Of a stretch of DNA of 64,000 nt, positions 11,545 to 21,914 are shown in pieces (positions within the stretch are counted from its first letter, which is position 1; the number at the start of each line of letters is the position of its first letter). The position numbers were made by a program, and so were the translations under genes. The DNA comes from Eulemur rufifrons (lineage: Eukaryota; Chordata; Mammalia; Primates; Lemuridae): NCBI RefSeq assembly GCF_041146395.1, contig NC_090990.1:43286001-43350000 (forward strand), in the 5' to 3' direction. The notes below the pieces were generated by a model. It made no database searches and was not told the DNA's origin. It worked only from the letters and a program-made list of their open reading frames with translations.

Positions 11545-12348
11545 GGACAGACTAATGGCCAACAAACATACGAAAAGATGCACAGCATCTCTAATCGTTA
11601 GGGAAATGCAAATCAAAACCACAATGAGATATCATTTAACTGCAGTGAGAATGGCCTTTAAGAAAAAGTCCCAAAACAACAAATGTTGGTGTGGATGCAG
11701 AGAGATAGGAACACTCATACACTACTGGTGAGACTGAAAACTAGTACAACCTCTGTGGAAAGCAATATGGAGATACCTCAAAAAGCTACAAGTAGAACTA
11801 CCATTTGAGCCAGCAATCTCATTACTGGGCATCTACCCAAAAGAACAAAAGACATTCTATTAAAAAGATATCTGCACTAGAATGTTTATAGCAGCACAAT
11901 TCACAGTTGCAAAGATGTGGAAACAACCCAAGTGTCCATCAATACATGAGTGGATTAATAAAATGTGGTATATGTATACCATGGAGTACTACTCAGCCAC
12001 AAAAAACAATGGTGATATAGCACCTCTTGTATTATCCTAGATAGAGCTGGAGCCCATTCTACTAAGTGAAGTATCCCAAGAATGGAAAAAAACACACCAC
12101 ATGTACTCACCATCAAATTGATATTAACTGATCAACACTTATGTGCACATATAGTAGTATCATTCATTGGGTGTTGGGCAGATGGGGGGGGGAGGAGGGG
12201 ATGGGTATATACACACCTAATGGGTGCAGTGTACACTGTCTGGGAGATGGACATGCTTGAAGCTCTGACTTGGGTGGGGCAAGGGCAATAAATGTAACCT
12301 AAACATTTATACCCCCGTAATATGCTGAAACTAAAAAAAAAAAAAAAA
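11545..12348 (+). mobile_element. L1 LINE, 5'-truncated: ORF2 C-terminus, 3' UTR and A tail
   Basis: Begins in the last part of ORF2 (ATGGCCAACAAACATACG; AATGCAAATCAAAACCACAATG), runs through GGTATATGTATACCATGGAGTACTACTCAGCC, then a 3' UTR with a G-rich tract (GGGGGGGGAGGAGGGG at about 12184) and an A tail at about 12332-12348. The coding frames are broken by stops, so no functional protein. The A tail passes into a (GAAAA)n tract where the next Alu landed. Confidence 0.9.
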
Positions 12349-12370
12349 GAAAGAAAAGAAAAGAAAATAG

Positions 12371-12710
<340 letters not shown>

Positions 12711-12720
12711 AAGAAAATAG

Positions 12721-13764
12721 GCATAGATGGACTTACCTAAAAATGATACAAGCCATATAGGACAAACCCATAGCCAACATCATACCAAATGGGGAAAAAT
12801 TGAAAGCATTCCCACTTAGAACTGGAACCAGACAATGTTGCCCTCTATCACCGCTTCCATTCAACATAGTGCTGGAAGTCCTAGTCAGAGCAATCAGACA
12901 AGAGAAGGAAATCAAGGGCATCCACATGGGAGCAGAAAGTGTCAAACTATTGCTCTTTGTTCATGATAGGATCTTATATCTTAAAAACCTCAAAGATTCT
13001 GCCATGAGACTACTGGAATTGATAAACAAATTCAGCAAAGTCTCAGGTTACAAAATCAATGTACAGAAATCAGTAGCATTCATATATGCCAACAACAGTC
13101 AAACTGAGAACCAAATCAAAGACTCAATACACTTCACAATAGCAACAAAGAAAATAAAATCACTAGGAATATATTTAACTAAGGAGGTAAAAGACCTCTA
13201 CATGGAGTACTACGAAACACTGAGGAAGGAAATAGCAGAGGATATAAACAGGTGGAAAACCATGCCATACTCATGGATAGGCAAAAGCAACATTGTTAAA
13301 ATGTCTGTACTACCCAAAGTGATCTACAGATTCAATGCAATCCCTATTAAAATACCAACATCATTTTTGCAGATCTAGAAAAAATAATTCTACGCTTTGT
13401 ATGGAACCAGAGAGGATCCCGTATAGCAAAAGCAATGTTAAACAGAGAGAACAAATTGGGAGGCATCAATTTACCAGACTTCAAGCTATACCACAAGGCT
13501 ATAGTAACTAAAACAGCATGGTACTGGCACAAGAACTGAGACATAGACCAATGGAACAGAACTGAGAACCCAGATAGAAAACCATCCTCATATAGCCATC
13601 TAATCTTTGACAAAGCAGACAAAAACATACACTGGGGAAAAGAATCCTTATTCAATAAATGGTGCTGGGAAAACTGGATAGCCACATGTAGAAGACTGAA
13701 ATAGGATCTGCACATTTCACCTCTCACAGAAATCTACTCACAGTGGATAACACACTTAAACCAA
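12721..13764 (+). mobile_element. L1 LINE fragment: reverse-transcriptase part of ORF2
   Basis: About 1.04 kb of sense L1 ORF2, from the palm side of the reverse transcriptase (CCATAGCCAACATCATACC) to a segment reading AAATGGTGCTGGGAAAACTGGATAGCC and stopping near 13764 without 3' UTR or A tail. In L1 order it belongs upstream of the 11545-12348 piece but lies downstream of it here. Both ends are truncated. Confidence 0.9.
12800..13375 (+). pseudogene. Decayed L1 ORF2 reverse-transcriptase remnant
   Basis: A 192-codon open stretch with reverse-transcriptase landmarks: an [16 protein letters not shown] segment at residues 11-22 and a [12 protein letters not shown] segment about residues 80-91. 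The usual catalytic FADD box reads F-V-H-D (residues 53-56; nt 12956-12967), so the first catalytic aspartate is lost. The frame ends at a TAG after a T run (about 13363-13367), where a one-base shift separates it from the following ORF2-like sequence. A non-functional fossil of part of the protein. Confidence 0.88.
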
Positions 13765-13779
13765 ACCATTTACTTAAGC

Positions 13780-14261
13780 TGACACCTTGTCCTTCCCACA
13801 GGACATATCTGCAGAAAGAACTTCTTTTTTTATACAGATTTTTTTTATTTGCTAATGTAGTATTATGAACTACTTTATGACCCTCTGAAACTAGGAAGCA
13901 TATGAATAAAGTACAATGTCACATCGGTATTTTTATTTGCACTTTTTAAAATTACTAGTGAGGTTAAACATATTTCCATATTAACATTCAAGGTTCTGTT
14001 TAATCATTTTAACTGGTTACTATCCATCCGATATCTTCTCCACCACACTGTGACCTCCTAGAGAACAGACCCTAAGCATCACTTGTCTCTGTATCATTTG
14101 TGCAGTATAGTACATAAGGCATCTTAGACCAACTGTGTATTGAGTAACAGCATTCCTGCCACGTGCCAGGCACAGGTGCAGGGGATGGAATGGTGGGCAC
14201 CTCAAGAAGTACATTCTAAGCCCCTTGATGCCTGGATTCTCTGGCCCACTCATTGAATCAG
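13780..14261. other. Unique sequence with possible decayed repeats
   Basis: A/T-rich to about 13990, then weak L2-like phrases (TGTGACCTCCTAGAGAACAGACCC at about 14048). No gene recognised. Confidence 0.4.
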
Positions 14262-14400
14262 AACTGACTTGGTTTGGTGACTGAGGTTCAAAGCCCATCT
14301 CTGCTGCTCACCGGCTATGGGACGTTGGGCAATGTTGGTTCATCTTTCTGGGTCTCAGTTTCTTTAGCTGTAAAATAAGGACATTTTAGGCAAGCTCCAA
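14262..14400 (+). repeat. MIR SINE relic
   Basis: GAGGTTCAAAGCCCATCTCTGCTGCTCACC, GACGTTGGGCAATG and GGTCTCAGTTTCTTTAGCTGTAAAATAAGGAC follow the sense MIR CORE in order. Confidence 0.85.
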
Positions 14401-14502
14401 GATTCCTCCTAATTTTTATCATGACATGATATTTGTGCAATGTTCATAAATTTTAGTTATTTTTAAAACTGTTTTATTATTTTGTGGATTGAATTAAGCA
14501 GG

Positions 14503-14735
14503 GCTGTTCAACAGAAATATAATATGGGCCATGAATACAAGTCATATATGGAATCTTAAATTTTCTAGTAGCCACATTTGAGTAAAAAGAAACAAGGTGA
14601 AATTAATTTAAATAATTTATTTTCTTTAACCCCATATATCCAAAATATTATTGTTTCAACATACGGCATTAGCCCCATTTCAAGTGCTCAACAGCCACGC
14701 GTGGTCAGAGTGGTTAGTATGAGGCAGGGCATAGG
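14503..14735. mobile_element. Non-autonomous DNA-transposon remnant (MER type)
   Basis: Left end CTGTTCAACAGAAATATAATATGGGCC and interior TTAAATTTTCTAGTAGCCACATTTGAG with CCATATATCCAAAATATTATTGTTTC match a common mammalian DNA-transposon MITE I remember. The right end AAGTGCTCAACAGCCACGCGTGG carries its terminal region. The central part is deleted. Exact family not assigned; no transposase frame. Confidence 0.6.
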
Positions 14736-14756
14736 GGAGGCTGGCCTCTGCTGCTG

Positions 14757-14775
14757 CTGCTGCCCTCTGGTGGAT
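14757..14775 (-). promoter_or_regulatory. CTCF-like binding motif
   Basis: The + strand GCCCTCTGGTGG core matches the reverse complement of the CTCF core at 11 of 12 positions by eye. It follows a short (CTG)5 run and sits about 25 bp right of the DNA-transposon relic. Occupancy cannot be judged from sequence. Confidence 0.5.
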
Positions 14776-14899
14776 GTACAAATGAGTGGCATCTCACAAA
14801 ACGGGTGGGATGGGTGCAAGGAAGCCACCAGTCTGGGTGACCTACAAACTGTTATTATAATCCCCTTTACTCCACTCTCCGTACCTAAAACAGTGATAA

Positions 14900-15390
14900 C
14901 AATTTTGATTTTTTTTTTTTGAAAAGGAAAACAAAAATCCATTCACTTGTTTATGGTAAAAGAACCAGCTTTGATTTACTAGTCAAGGTGATCGTATTGA
15001 ATCCAGCCACAGTAGAAGGAATGAAACACCATGTGCAGTTCTGTATGTGTGAGAAATACGGGCTCTTCTGCCGACACTTGCTCAGGCCAGGAATTTAGCT
15101 CATCTCTCTGTCTGAGTTGAAAGTCCAGTCAACAAATGTTTATCTGGCATCGAGAAAAAAGGAAGCATAAATAACCTGAACTATTTTCACACTCCTTTAT
15201 AATGATAATTATGCTCAGAGTCATTCAGCAAGCACACTGGAAATCTCTACAGGGCCTTCCGCATCGTCAGGGAGAGAATTGATTGTGTCTGGTGCGTTCT
15301 GACTCTTTGTAAATTGGTACCAAGTATATGACATATGTTGTGACCTGCTAGTAAGTAGAATATTTGATTTGTTGGAACAATTCATTTTAG
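14900..15390. other. Unique segment, possible conserved non-coding element
   Basis: No repeat signature. Around 15180-15300 are TTTATAATGATAATTATGCTCAG and GAGAATTGATTGTGTCTGG, with clustered TAAT/ATTGAT cores. No open frame of note. Confidence 0.3.
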
Positions 15391-15395
15391 GACAG

Positions 15396-15565
15396 AAGAA
15401 AGAGCATAGATATTGGAGTCAGACTTGGATTTGACTCTTAAATATGTCATTTGCTACATGATCTTGAGTTTAAAATTTAACCTCTTTAGACTTCAGTTTT
15501 CTTATCTGAAAAATGGGAATAATGACTCATTTTGCAGGATACTCTTAGTATTAAATGATCGTTAT
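15396..15565 (+). repeat. MIR SINE relic
   Basis: AAGAGCATAGATATTGGAGTCAGACTTGG (5' tRNA-related end), GCTACATGATCTTGAG, CTTCAGTTTTCTTATCTGAAAAATGGG and TATTAAATGATCG are in sense MIR order. Confidence 0.88.
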
Positions 15566-15569
15566 TTAT

Positions 15570-16230
15570 TCAATACATATTTGGCACATACTATATGCCA
15601 AACTGTGCATGGCAGGTGTGTATCTACATACATACATACACAGCCATAAAAAAATGGAATCCACCTCTTCTTTTGTGGGGCTTTTGGCCCGAGGTAGAAA
15701 CAAATATTTCAAAAAATGACTAATGTTTGCAAAGGGAAGATGCAGAACACTATGGAAGCATGAAGTTGGGAACCTTATGGGATTAGTCTCAGGCAGGGCC
15801 TCCTGAAGTATGGGGAAGTGTGGACAGACAGAGCAGTGTTCTAAGTACACAGAACAGCATGTGCAAAGGCCCTGAGTTAAGAAAGAACATAATTATTTGA
15901 GGATCTAAAAGCAGTTCAGTATAGAACAATGAGAACAACAAGACAGAAATGAAGTTGGAGGCCAGCAGGATCAGATTCAGCAGGTTCTTATGAGGGTTTA
16001 GTCCTACATTTGGAGGACACAGGTGTTGGTGGGTATTAAACAGGAGGGTGACATCATTGCATTTCTTTTTTTAATCTTTCTGGCTACATAGTAAGACATA
16101 AATTCAGTTATGATCAGAACAACAAAGTGGAGGCTACAGCATGAATATAGGTGAAATATGCTGGGGTTTGGTGGTGTGATGGACAGAAGGGAGTTAATTT
16201 AAGCAACATTTAGGTGAAATAAGAGAATTA
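15570..16230 (-). repeat. L2 LINE, long 3' segment
   Basis: Antisense L2 landmarks in order: CAATACATATTTGGCACATACTATATG, GCAGGGCCTCCTGAAG, AACAGCATGTGCAAAGGCCCTGAG, then GGAGGGTGACATCATTGC and a TTCTGGCTACATAG-type segment. A (CATA)n stretch at about 15623-15640 sits inside. Confidence 0.75.
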
Positions 16231-16387
16231 GCCAGACTGCTTTTTTCTTCATGAATTGCTCAGTGGCACATGGCTGGTAGGTTTTGATGGGTGCTGTGCT
16301 GTTCCTAAGTAGCACAATTCATTCAGCAAATACTTACTGATGCTCTACTACATGCTACATGTAGTTCTAGGTATGGAGATACCATGG

Positions 16388-16720
16388 TGTCTTAAACCAT
16401 TTCTATAAAGAAATACTTAAGGCTGGGTAATTAATAAAAAAAATGTTTATTTGTCTCATAGTCCTGCAGGCTGTACCAGAAGCATGGTGCCAGCAGCTTC
16501 ATCAGGTGAGGGTCTCAAGCTGCTTCCACTCACAGTGGAAGGTGAAGGGAAGCCAGTGTGTACAGAGATCACATGGTCAAAGAGGAAGCAGGAGAGGGAG
16601 GATGTGCCAGACTCTTTTTAACAACCAGCTGTCATGGGAACTAAGAGAATGAGAACTTACTCCTGAAGGAGGTCATTGATCCATTCATGAAGGATCCACC
16701 CCCATGACCCACACACCTCC
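16388..16720 (-). repeat. MaLR 3' LTR (left-hand copy), missing its first ~65 bp
   Basis: Aligns by eye with 16796-17120 (AAATACTTAAGGCTGGGTAATT; CAGAGATCACATGGTC; CTCTTTTTAACAACCAGCTG). It stops at ACACACCTCCCATG, where the right copy goes on through GGCCCCACCTCAGACACTGGGG. The missing part adjoined the lost interior, so one deletion explains both. Confidence 0.85.
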
Positions 16721-16795
16721 CATGCACAGTTCCAAAACCACTTATACATTTTCAGGGATTTTTATAGCAACACCCCACTCTCAGTACCAATTTTC
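16721..16795 (-). repeat. Residual MaLR internal sequence
   Basis: On the minus strand this reads GAAAATTGGTACTGAGAGTGGGGTGTTGCTATAAA-like, the start of MaLR internal regions just after the 5' LTR, then a CCTGAAAATGT ... TTTGGAACTG segment. Only about 75 bp of a normally kilobase-scale interior remain. Confidence 0.75.
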
Positions 16796-17185
16796 TGTCT
16801 TTTTCCATTTTGCGTTGCTTTAAAGGAATACCTGAGGCTGGGTAATTTATAAAGAAGAAATGATTATTTGGCTCACAATTCTGATGTCTGGAAAAGTTCA
16901 AGATTGGGCATCTGGTAAGAGCCTCAGGCCACTTCTACTCCTGGCAGAAGGTGAAGAGGTGCTGGCGTGTGCAGAGATCACATGGCAGGAGAGGAAGTGA
17001 GGGGCAGGGGAGGTACCAGGCTCTTTTTAACAACCTGCTCTTGAGGGAACTACAGAATGAGAACTCACTCACCCCTGAGGGATCCACCTCCAGGACCCAA
17101 ATACCTCCTAATAGGCCCCACCTCAGACACTGGGGATCAAATTTCAACATGAGGTTCAGAAGTGACAAATGTCCAAACCAGAGCA
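16796..17185 (-). repeat. MaLR 5' LTR (right-hand copy)
   Basis: The + strand starts TGTCTTTTTCCATTTTGCGTTGC, continues GGAATACCTGAGGCTGGGTAATTTATAAAG, CAGAGATCACATGGC and GGATCCACCTCCAGGACC, and ends GTTCAGAAGTGAC ... CCAAACCAGAGCA. About 390 bp, essentially complete. Confidence 0.88.
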
Positions 17186-17284
17186 GATGGTAAAAACAAA
17201 ACCAGACCAAAATTCCAGCCCTCATGGAACATATATTCTCTTGGAAATATGGTAAGGCTAAAATATGAAGTTCAGGGCTTGAAC

Positions 17285-17400
17285 ACATACTAGGCAAGAG
17301 TGCTGTGCTGGCCCCTTTACATTCTAGGAGTACGGCATTATCATCCTTGTCTCACAAATAAAGACACCAAGTCTTACAGAGTTTCCTGGGATGAGAAGAT
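17285..17400 (-). repeat. MIR SINE fragment
   Basis: CATACTAGGCAAGAGTGCTGTGCTGG and TCATCCTTGTCTCACAAATAAAGACACC are weak antisense MIR phrases. Confidence 0.4.
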
Positions 17401-17404
17401 GGTT

Positions 17405-18395
17405 TTGACTGGCTTGGTTATATATCAACAGTATCTTCATCCTGAATATACTTTCACACCATTTATAAAGTTGGGGTCAAGATGTCAATTTCACTAGTCT
17501 GTTTTATAGATCAAAAACATAGTGTATGTAAAGTGCAAGGTGCACAGAATAATTAGCAATCAATTTTAATTGCTTTTCTTCTTCCATTTCCCTGTCAAGA
17601 CAGATAACAGAGAAGCTCCTGTATCTACAATTAAGAAAAAAATATTACTCGTGGCTTAAAGACTCCATCAGTTCTTTCCGCTTCTCCATCTTTATTCCAT
17701 ATAATCTTATGCCATTTATTCTTGGTCTGGTTTCTTACCTGAGCAACATAGCCCTCTTGGATTTCAAGTTTCTGCCAAGAGATATGCACAGGGACACCAG
17801 ATTCCCTATTCATAACCAAGGACCACAGCATTAACAAGGAGTATTTACACGCTATGGGTTGAGAAACCAGCAACTCCAATGAACTGCAATGAACGAAGGG
17901 CCGACTGTAATGTCACTGGTTACAGCCAGACATAAAACCCATTATCAACTCATTGGCTGTTTGGACATAAAACGGCTTGGTCCCACCAAGACATTTCCCC
18001 AGCATGGGGATAAGTTTAATAAGAACTACAGATGACAGTAAAAAGCACATTTATGCCCTATAACCTACAGAAAGTCTTTATTGCATATAGAATAAATAAC
18101 AGGCCACTGTGAATTACTGGTCTGCAATTCCACTTAGGAGGTTTGGGGCATGGAACACAGTGGGGAGAAACGGCTGTTTTAAAAACCAGGCCCTGGCATT
18201 GGAGAGGCAAAGCGAGAAGATGAGTTTCTGTGTAAAAGCCACGACAACCTGCTGGCAAGCAATGGTCCAGCACAGCCACATTCATGAGGGCGCAGGCTGC
18301 TCTTCTACTCAGCAGCAGATGGCCTAAGGCAAAATGACCAAGCAATGCAAACATTATCTCGCTCGATACTTAATGACCTTCAAAGGCACATCATA
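17405..18395. other. Unique sequence, nothing recognised
   Basis: About 1 kb without a supported repeat or gene. Minus-strand frames of 82 (17631-17879) and 98 codons (18058-18354) have no recognisable domain. Confidence 0.5.
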
Positions 18396-18399
18396 ACCT

Positions 18400-18490
18400 A
18401 TCTTTTACTGGACCCTTGCAATCACCATAGGAGATAAACAAAATTAGGACTCTTATCCCCATTTTACAGACAGGAGAACAGTGTAATGTG
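18400..18490 (-). repeat. MIR SINE fragment
   Basis: CTTATCCCCATTTTACAGACAGGAGAACAG is the antisense MIR middle; flanks are decayed. Confidence 0.6.
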
Positions 18491-18554
18491 GGAGGGCCGG
18501 CATTACAGCATGTGCTGTTGTATCATGCAGAATGAGGGCCTTCCTGTTACCGCT

Positions 18555-19370
18555 CTGACCTCACCACACTCAGTTCCCACCATGCCACATCTTTGCTGCT
18601 TCTTAGATGCTCTAGGTGTGCTTTGGTCTCAGAGCCTTTGAACTCGTCCTTCCCTCTACCTGGAATCCTCATCCCGCAGGTACCAGAGTGGCTTCCTCCC
18701 TCAACTCCATTCAGATCTTTGCCCAAATATCACCTTTTCAATGGTCCTTCTTGCCACTGTATTTCCATTTGTATCTGCCCCCCACAGCCCTCCCTATCTC
18801 TCTTTTCTGATTTTTTTTATCCATAGCACTTACCATCTTCTGAAAATCTATATATTGTTTTTATTTGTTTATTGTCTACTTTTTTTTTTTTTTTTTTTTT
18901 GAGACAGAGTGTCGCTTTGTTGCCCTGGCTAGAGTGAGTGCCGTGGCATCAGCCTAGCTCACAGCAACCTCAAACTCCTGGGCTTAAGCAATCCTACTGC
19001 CTCAACCTCCCGAGTAGCTGGGACTACAGGCATGCGCTATCATGCCCGGCTAATTTTTTTCTATATATATTTTAGTTGGCCAGATAATTTCTTTCTATTT
19101 TTAGTAGAGACAGAGTCTCACTCTTGCTCAGGCTGGCCTCGAACTCCTGATCTTGAGCGATCCACCCGCCTCGGCCTCCCAGAGTGCTAGGATTACAGGC
19201 GTGAGCCACTGCGCCCGGCCTATTGTCTACTTTTCCCATCAGAATATAAGCTCTACAAGGGCAGATAATTTTGTTTGCTTTGCTTGCCACTAGAAGCTAG
19301 ACCAGTAATGGGCATATACTAGATGCCCAGAAAATACATGTTGAATGGGTGAATGTACAAATAAATGAAT
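18555..19370 (+). repeat. L2 LINE 3' end, split by an Alu
   Basis: The left part contains CACATCTTTGCTGCTTCTTAG, CTACCTGGAATCCTCATCCC, CATTCAGATCTTTGCCCAAATATCACC, CATAGCACTTACCATCTTCTGA and GTTTATTGTCTAC. After the Alu the element resumes with CAGAATATAAGCTCTACAAGGGCAG and ends ATGTTGAATGGGTGAATG, the L2 3' terminus. Removing 18880-19220 restores continuous L2 order. Confidence 0.88.
18880..19220 (-). mobile_element. Alu SINE, lemur type, full length
   Basis: The + strand shows a T tract, GAGACAGAGTGTCGC, the right arm, the spacer GGCCAGATAATTTCTTTC and a left arm ending GCGCCCGGCC. A target-site duplication TATTGTCTACTTTT lies at 18870-18883 (its last T merging with the tail) and 19221-19234. 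Confidence 0.95.
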
Positions 19371-19464
19371 TAGCACTATAAGGAGTGAGAGTAAGCGGCC
19401 ATAGGCCTTCAAGAGATTCCCCACTGCAACAGACTGCTGTTCAGTGCTGTTCATAAGAAGAGCA

Positions 19465-19620
19465 ATAGTAGTGCATGCTTACTGAGTGTTTTCTACAAGT
19501 GCCATGCACTGTGTTAGGCACTTAGTTGTGTGCTTAGTTGTGTGTATAATTATCTTAAACACCTCACAAGGCAGGCGTATGCCCAAAGTCACACAGCTAG
19601 ATGGAGCTGGAGCAAGTGAC
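19465..19620 (-). repeat. MIR SINE relic
   Basis: TGCTTACTGAGTGTTTTCTAC, CATGCACTGTGTTAGGCAC and CCAAAGTCACACAGCTAGATGG are antisense MIR. A 14-bp local duplication (GCTTAGTTGTGTG-like) lies near 19525-19550. Confidence 0.75.
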
Positions 19621-19689
19621 TTGCATGCACGGAGCCCACATGTATCCTCAACGTTGGGTTCTATTGTCTTCCTCATCACAACCTGACTT

Positions 19690-20190
19690 TCCCATTTTCT
19701 GGCTCTCAGGCTCTGCCTTATTATCAGTGTTCCAGTGTGAGATGTCTTCTGTCTGTCCCTCCAGATCCACGCTTCAGTCTTCTCCACTCAGCTCAGGGCC
19801 CCAGGAGGTGGATCCAAGTGGACTACTCTTATCCTCTGGCTTCCCCTTGGGGCCAACGGGGTCTCAATTAAAGACCAGAGGGAAGAAGTTAGCGCACCAC
19901 CTCCGCTGGCTCCCTCCCTGTGTGGTCAACCTGGGCTGTCTACCCTATTCAACCAGAAGTCACGGCTCTGCTCCAGGTGGCTTCTTCACATGGCTTTCTG
20001 GTTCTGGGTCCAATACCTGCTCTTCCACCACCAGGTTCAGGGTGGTAGCAGCCTGGCACTTGGCTCTATATTGTGTGGTTTCCCCACACCCTGCTCCTTA
20101 AACAATTCCTTCATTAAACCCTCCTGGAGCCACCCTAATCTAAGCATGCCATCTGTTTCCCTCTGGGTACCCTGACTAATGACACACTTT
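19690..20190 (+). repeat. LTR-like repeat, group B
   Basis: A C/T-rich body followed by CCTTCATTAAACCCTCCTGG and a CCATCTGTTTCCCTCTGGGTACC-CTGACTAATGAC tail. It shares tail architecture with 8975-9276 and 51525-52053. A 166-codon open frame (19601-20101) crosses it and the preceding MIR, so it is not a gene. Family not assigned. Confidence 0.5.
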
Positions 20191-20408
20191 GTAAACTCTG
20201 AGCTCTGACTGTTCCCTCTGGCCTCACTCAGCCTGATTCTCCCTCCTCCAAAGGGAGTCTGTGTATCACACGTGTAAGTGCTGACCATAGTTCTTGATGC
20301 ACTGTGAGTACTCACGGATGTTTATTATTTTTCCTTATGAATCCTTTCATAATCTGGTTTGCCTCCTTTTCACCCTCCTTTATTTCTACTCCTCCCCTTG
20401 GCCACTCC

Positions 20409-20865
20409 CACTCTACCGGGCTGAATAGTGTCCCTGCAAAATTCACATCTACCCAGAACCTCAGAATGTAACCTGATTTTGGAAATAGGGTCCTTGCAAA
20501 TGTAATGAATGAAGTTAAAATGAGATCATCCTGGATCAGGGTGGGTCCTAATCCAATGACTGGTGTCTTACTAGAAGACAAAACACACACACACACACAC
20601 ACACACAGATGACAGCCAGGTAATGACAGAGCAGAAACTGGAGTGTTACAAGCCCAGGGATTGCTGGCATCCACTAGAAGCTAGAAGAGGCAAGGAAGAA
20701 ACCTTCCCTAGAACTTTCAGAGAGAGCGCGGCCCTGCTGACGCTTTGCTTTTGGGCCTCTCACCTCTAGAAGGGTGAGAAAATAAATTTCTGTTGCCTTA
20801 TGCCCATCCCCAACCCCAACCCAATTTGTGGAACTTTGTTACGGCAGCTTTAGAAAACTAATACA
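20409..20865 (+). mobile_element. LTR-like repeat, group A (about 450 bp)
   Basis: Starts GGGCTGAATAGTGTCCCTGC, then CCTCAGAATGTAACCTGATTTTGG, GGGTGGGTCCTAATCCAATGACTGG and GAGAAAATAAATTTCTGTTGCC (containing a polyadenylation signal), and ends AAAACTAATACA. It aligns along its length with the inverted copy 24608-25053 and the copy 56429-56797. A CA microsatellite expanded inside. The family name is uncertain, but the polyA signal and size support an LTR. Confidence 0.7.
20583..20607 (+). repeat. (CA)n microsatellite
   Basis: About 12 CA units, located inside the group-A LTR where other copies have ACACAG-like sequence. Confidence 0.97.
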
Positions 20866-20914
20866 CCCACCAACTGCATATTCTAGCCAGCCTGGATTTC
20901 AAGTTCCCACAGTA

Positions 20915-21240
20915 GACATGCTGTTTCCTACATCCAGGTCTTTGCATACCAATACGCCACTTTTCCCCTTTGCCTGGGAGCATCCTCTTCCCTGTCCTCC
21001 ACTTGACCATCTCCTCCTTGTCAGTTCTCCCATCAAGCCACTTTATCAAGGAGACCTTCTCTGACTATCCAAGTCCAGCCCAGGAAACCCCTCCTCTGAG
21101 TTGCATGATGCCTTCCTTGTATTTTCGCCATCACAGAACCTATCACATTGCACAGCAGAGCATCGTGCTGTTAGATTTGTGAGCACAATATGACCCAGTC
21201 CGTCTAATTCTTAGTCGTGTTAAGGGTGTGTAGCATGTAG
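20915..21240 (+). repeat. L2 LINE 3' end
   Basis: CAGGTCTTTGCATACCAATACGCC, CCTTTGCCTGGGAGCATCC, AAGGAGACCTTCTCTGACTATCC, GCCATCACAGAACCTATCACATTG and TTAGATTTGTGAGCAC follow sense L2 order. Confidence 0.85.
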
Positions 21241-21244
21241 TAAT

Positions 21245-21375
21245 GCTGGCTAACGCTTATTGAGTGCTTCCTACGTGCTCAGCACTGTTCTAAGTGCTTT
21301 ATTTGAATTAACTCATCTACTCCAACTTACTACCCTATGAGGTAGGTACTATTAATTTTCCCATTTTATAGTTGG
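21245..21375 (-). repeat. MIR SINE 3' part
   Basis: AACGCTTATTGAGTGCTTCCTACGTGC, CAGCACTGTTCTAAGTGC, TTAACTCATCTACTCC and CCTATGAGGTAGGTACTATTA are the antisense MIR tail. Confidence 0.88.
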
Positions 21376-21910
21376 CCACGATGGAAAGCACGGGCAAAGT
21401 GAGCCAGTGGCCCATCTGCATTATTCTTGGCATTCTTCCAGGTGTACTTTGCAATTCCACCAGCAAACCCCACTGTATGATTTCAGTTTCCAAGTGCAAA
21501 TCCATCTTTGCCTTAAACTCATTTATGCCGCCCGCTCTCACTATATCACCCACGCTCGACTGTTGCATGGGCAATAACTCTCTGCCAGCCTCTGAACAGT
21601 TTTCCCCATCATCAAGAAGGCGCAATTGATTCAAAGTGTTAATATTTGCTCACCACCGAGACCATCCGGGGGCTTCATTACTCACAGCAATGCCACCCGC
21701 TGGAGCTCCAGGAGTGCGGGAGTCCTGAAGGCTGTGCGTGAGCCAATGATGGGAGTAGTGGGCTTCTCAGATAAGCAAAAATCTCATCACAGAAAGATAC
21801 GCATCCTCTCCCCTAACTTGGGCTTTCTGGCATATAGATGAAAAAAGGTTTAAAGTAACATGAATGGGAATTGGATACCTGTCCATGCTACTGAGTCCTA
21901 GAGTTCCTGA
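21376..21910. other. Unique sequence, nothing recognised
   Basis: No repeat signature. Minus frame 21335-21634 (99 codons) and plus frame 21372-21629 (85 codons) overlap on opposite strands and neither has a recognisable domain. Confidence 0.5.
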
Positions 21911-21914
21911 ATCC

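Larger units (their letters stand above)
16388..17185 (-). mobile_element. MaLR (MST/THE-like) provirus relic with collapsed interior
   Basis: Two LTR copies in direct orientation on the minus strand flank about 75 bp of MaLR internal sequence. The outer ends are TG (16388) and CA (17185). The flanks CATGG (16383-16387) and GATGG (17186-17190) match at 4 of 5 positions, the 5-bp target duplication expected of LTR elements. No gag-like or pol-like frame survives. Frames of 69-120 codons inside are LTR noise. Confidence 0.85.

Noticed and set aside
19601..20101. 166-codon open frame
   Set aside because: Spans the end of a MIR and an LTR-like repeat; serine/proline-rich from C/T-rich DNA, with no domain.
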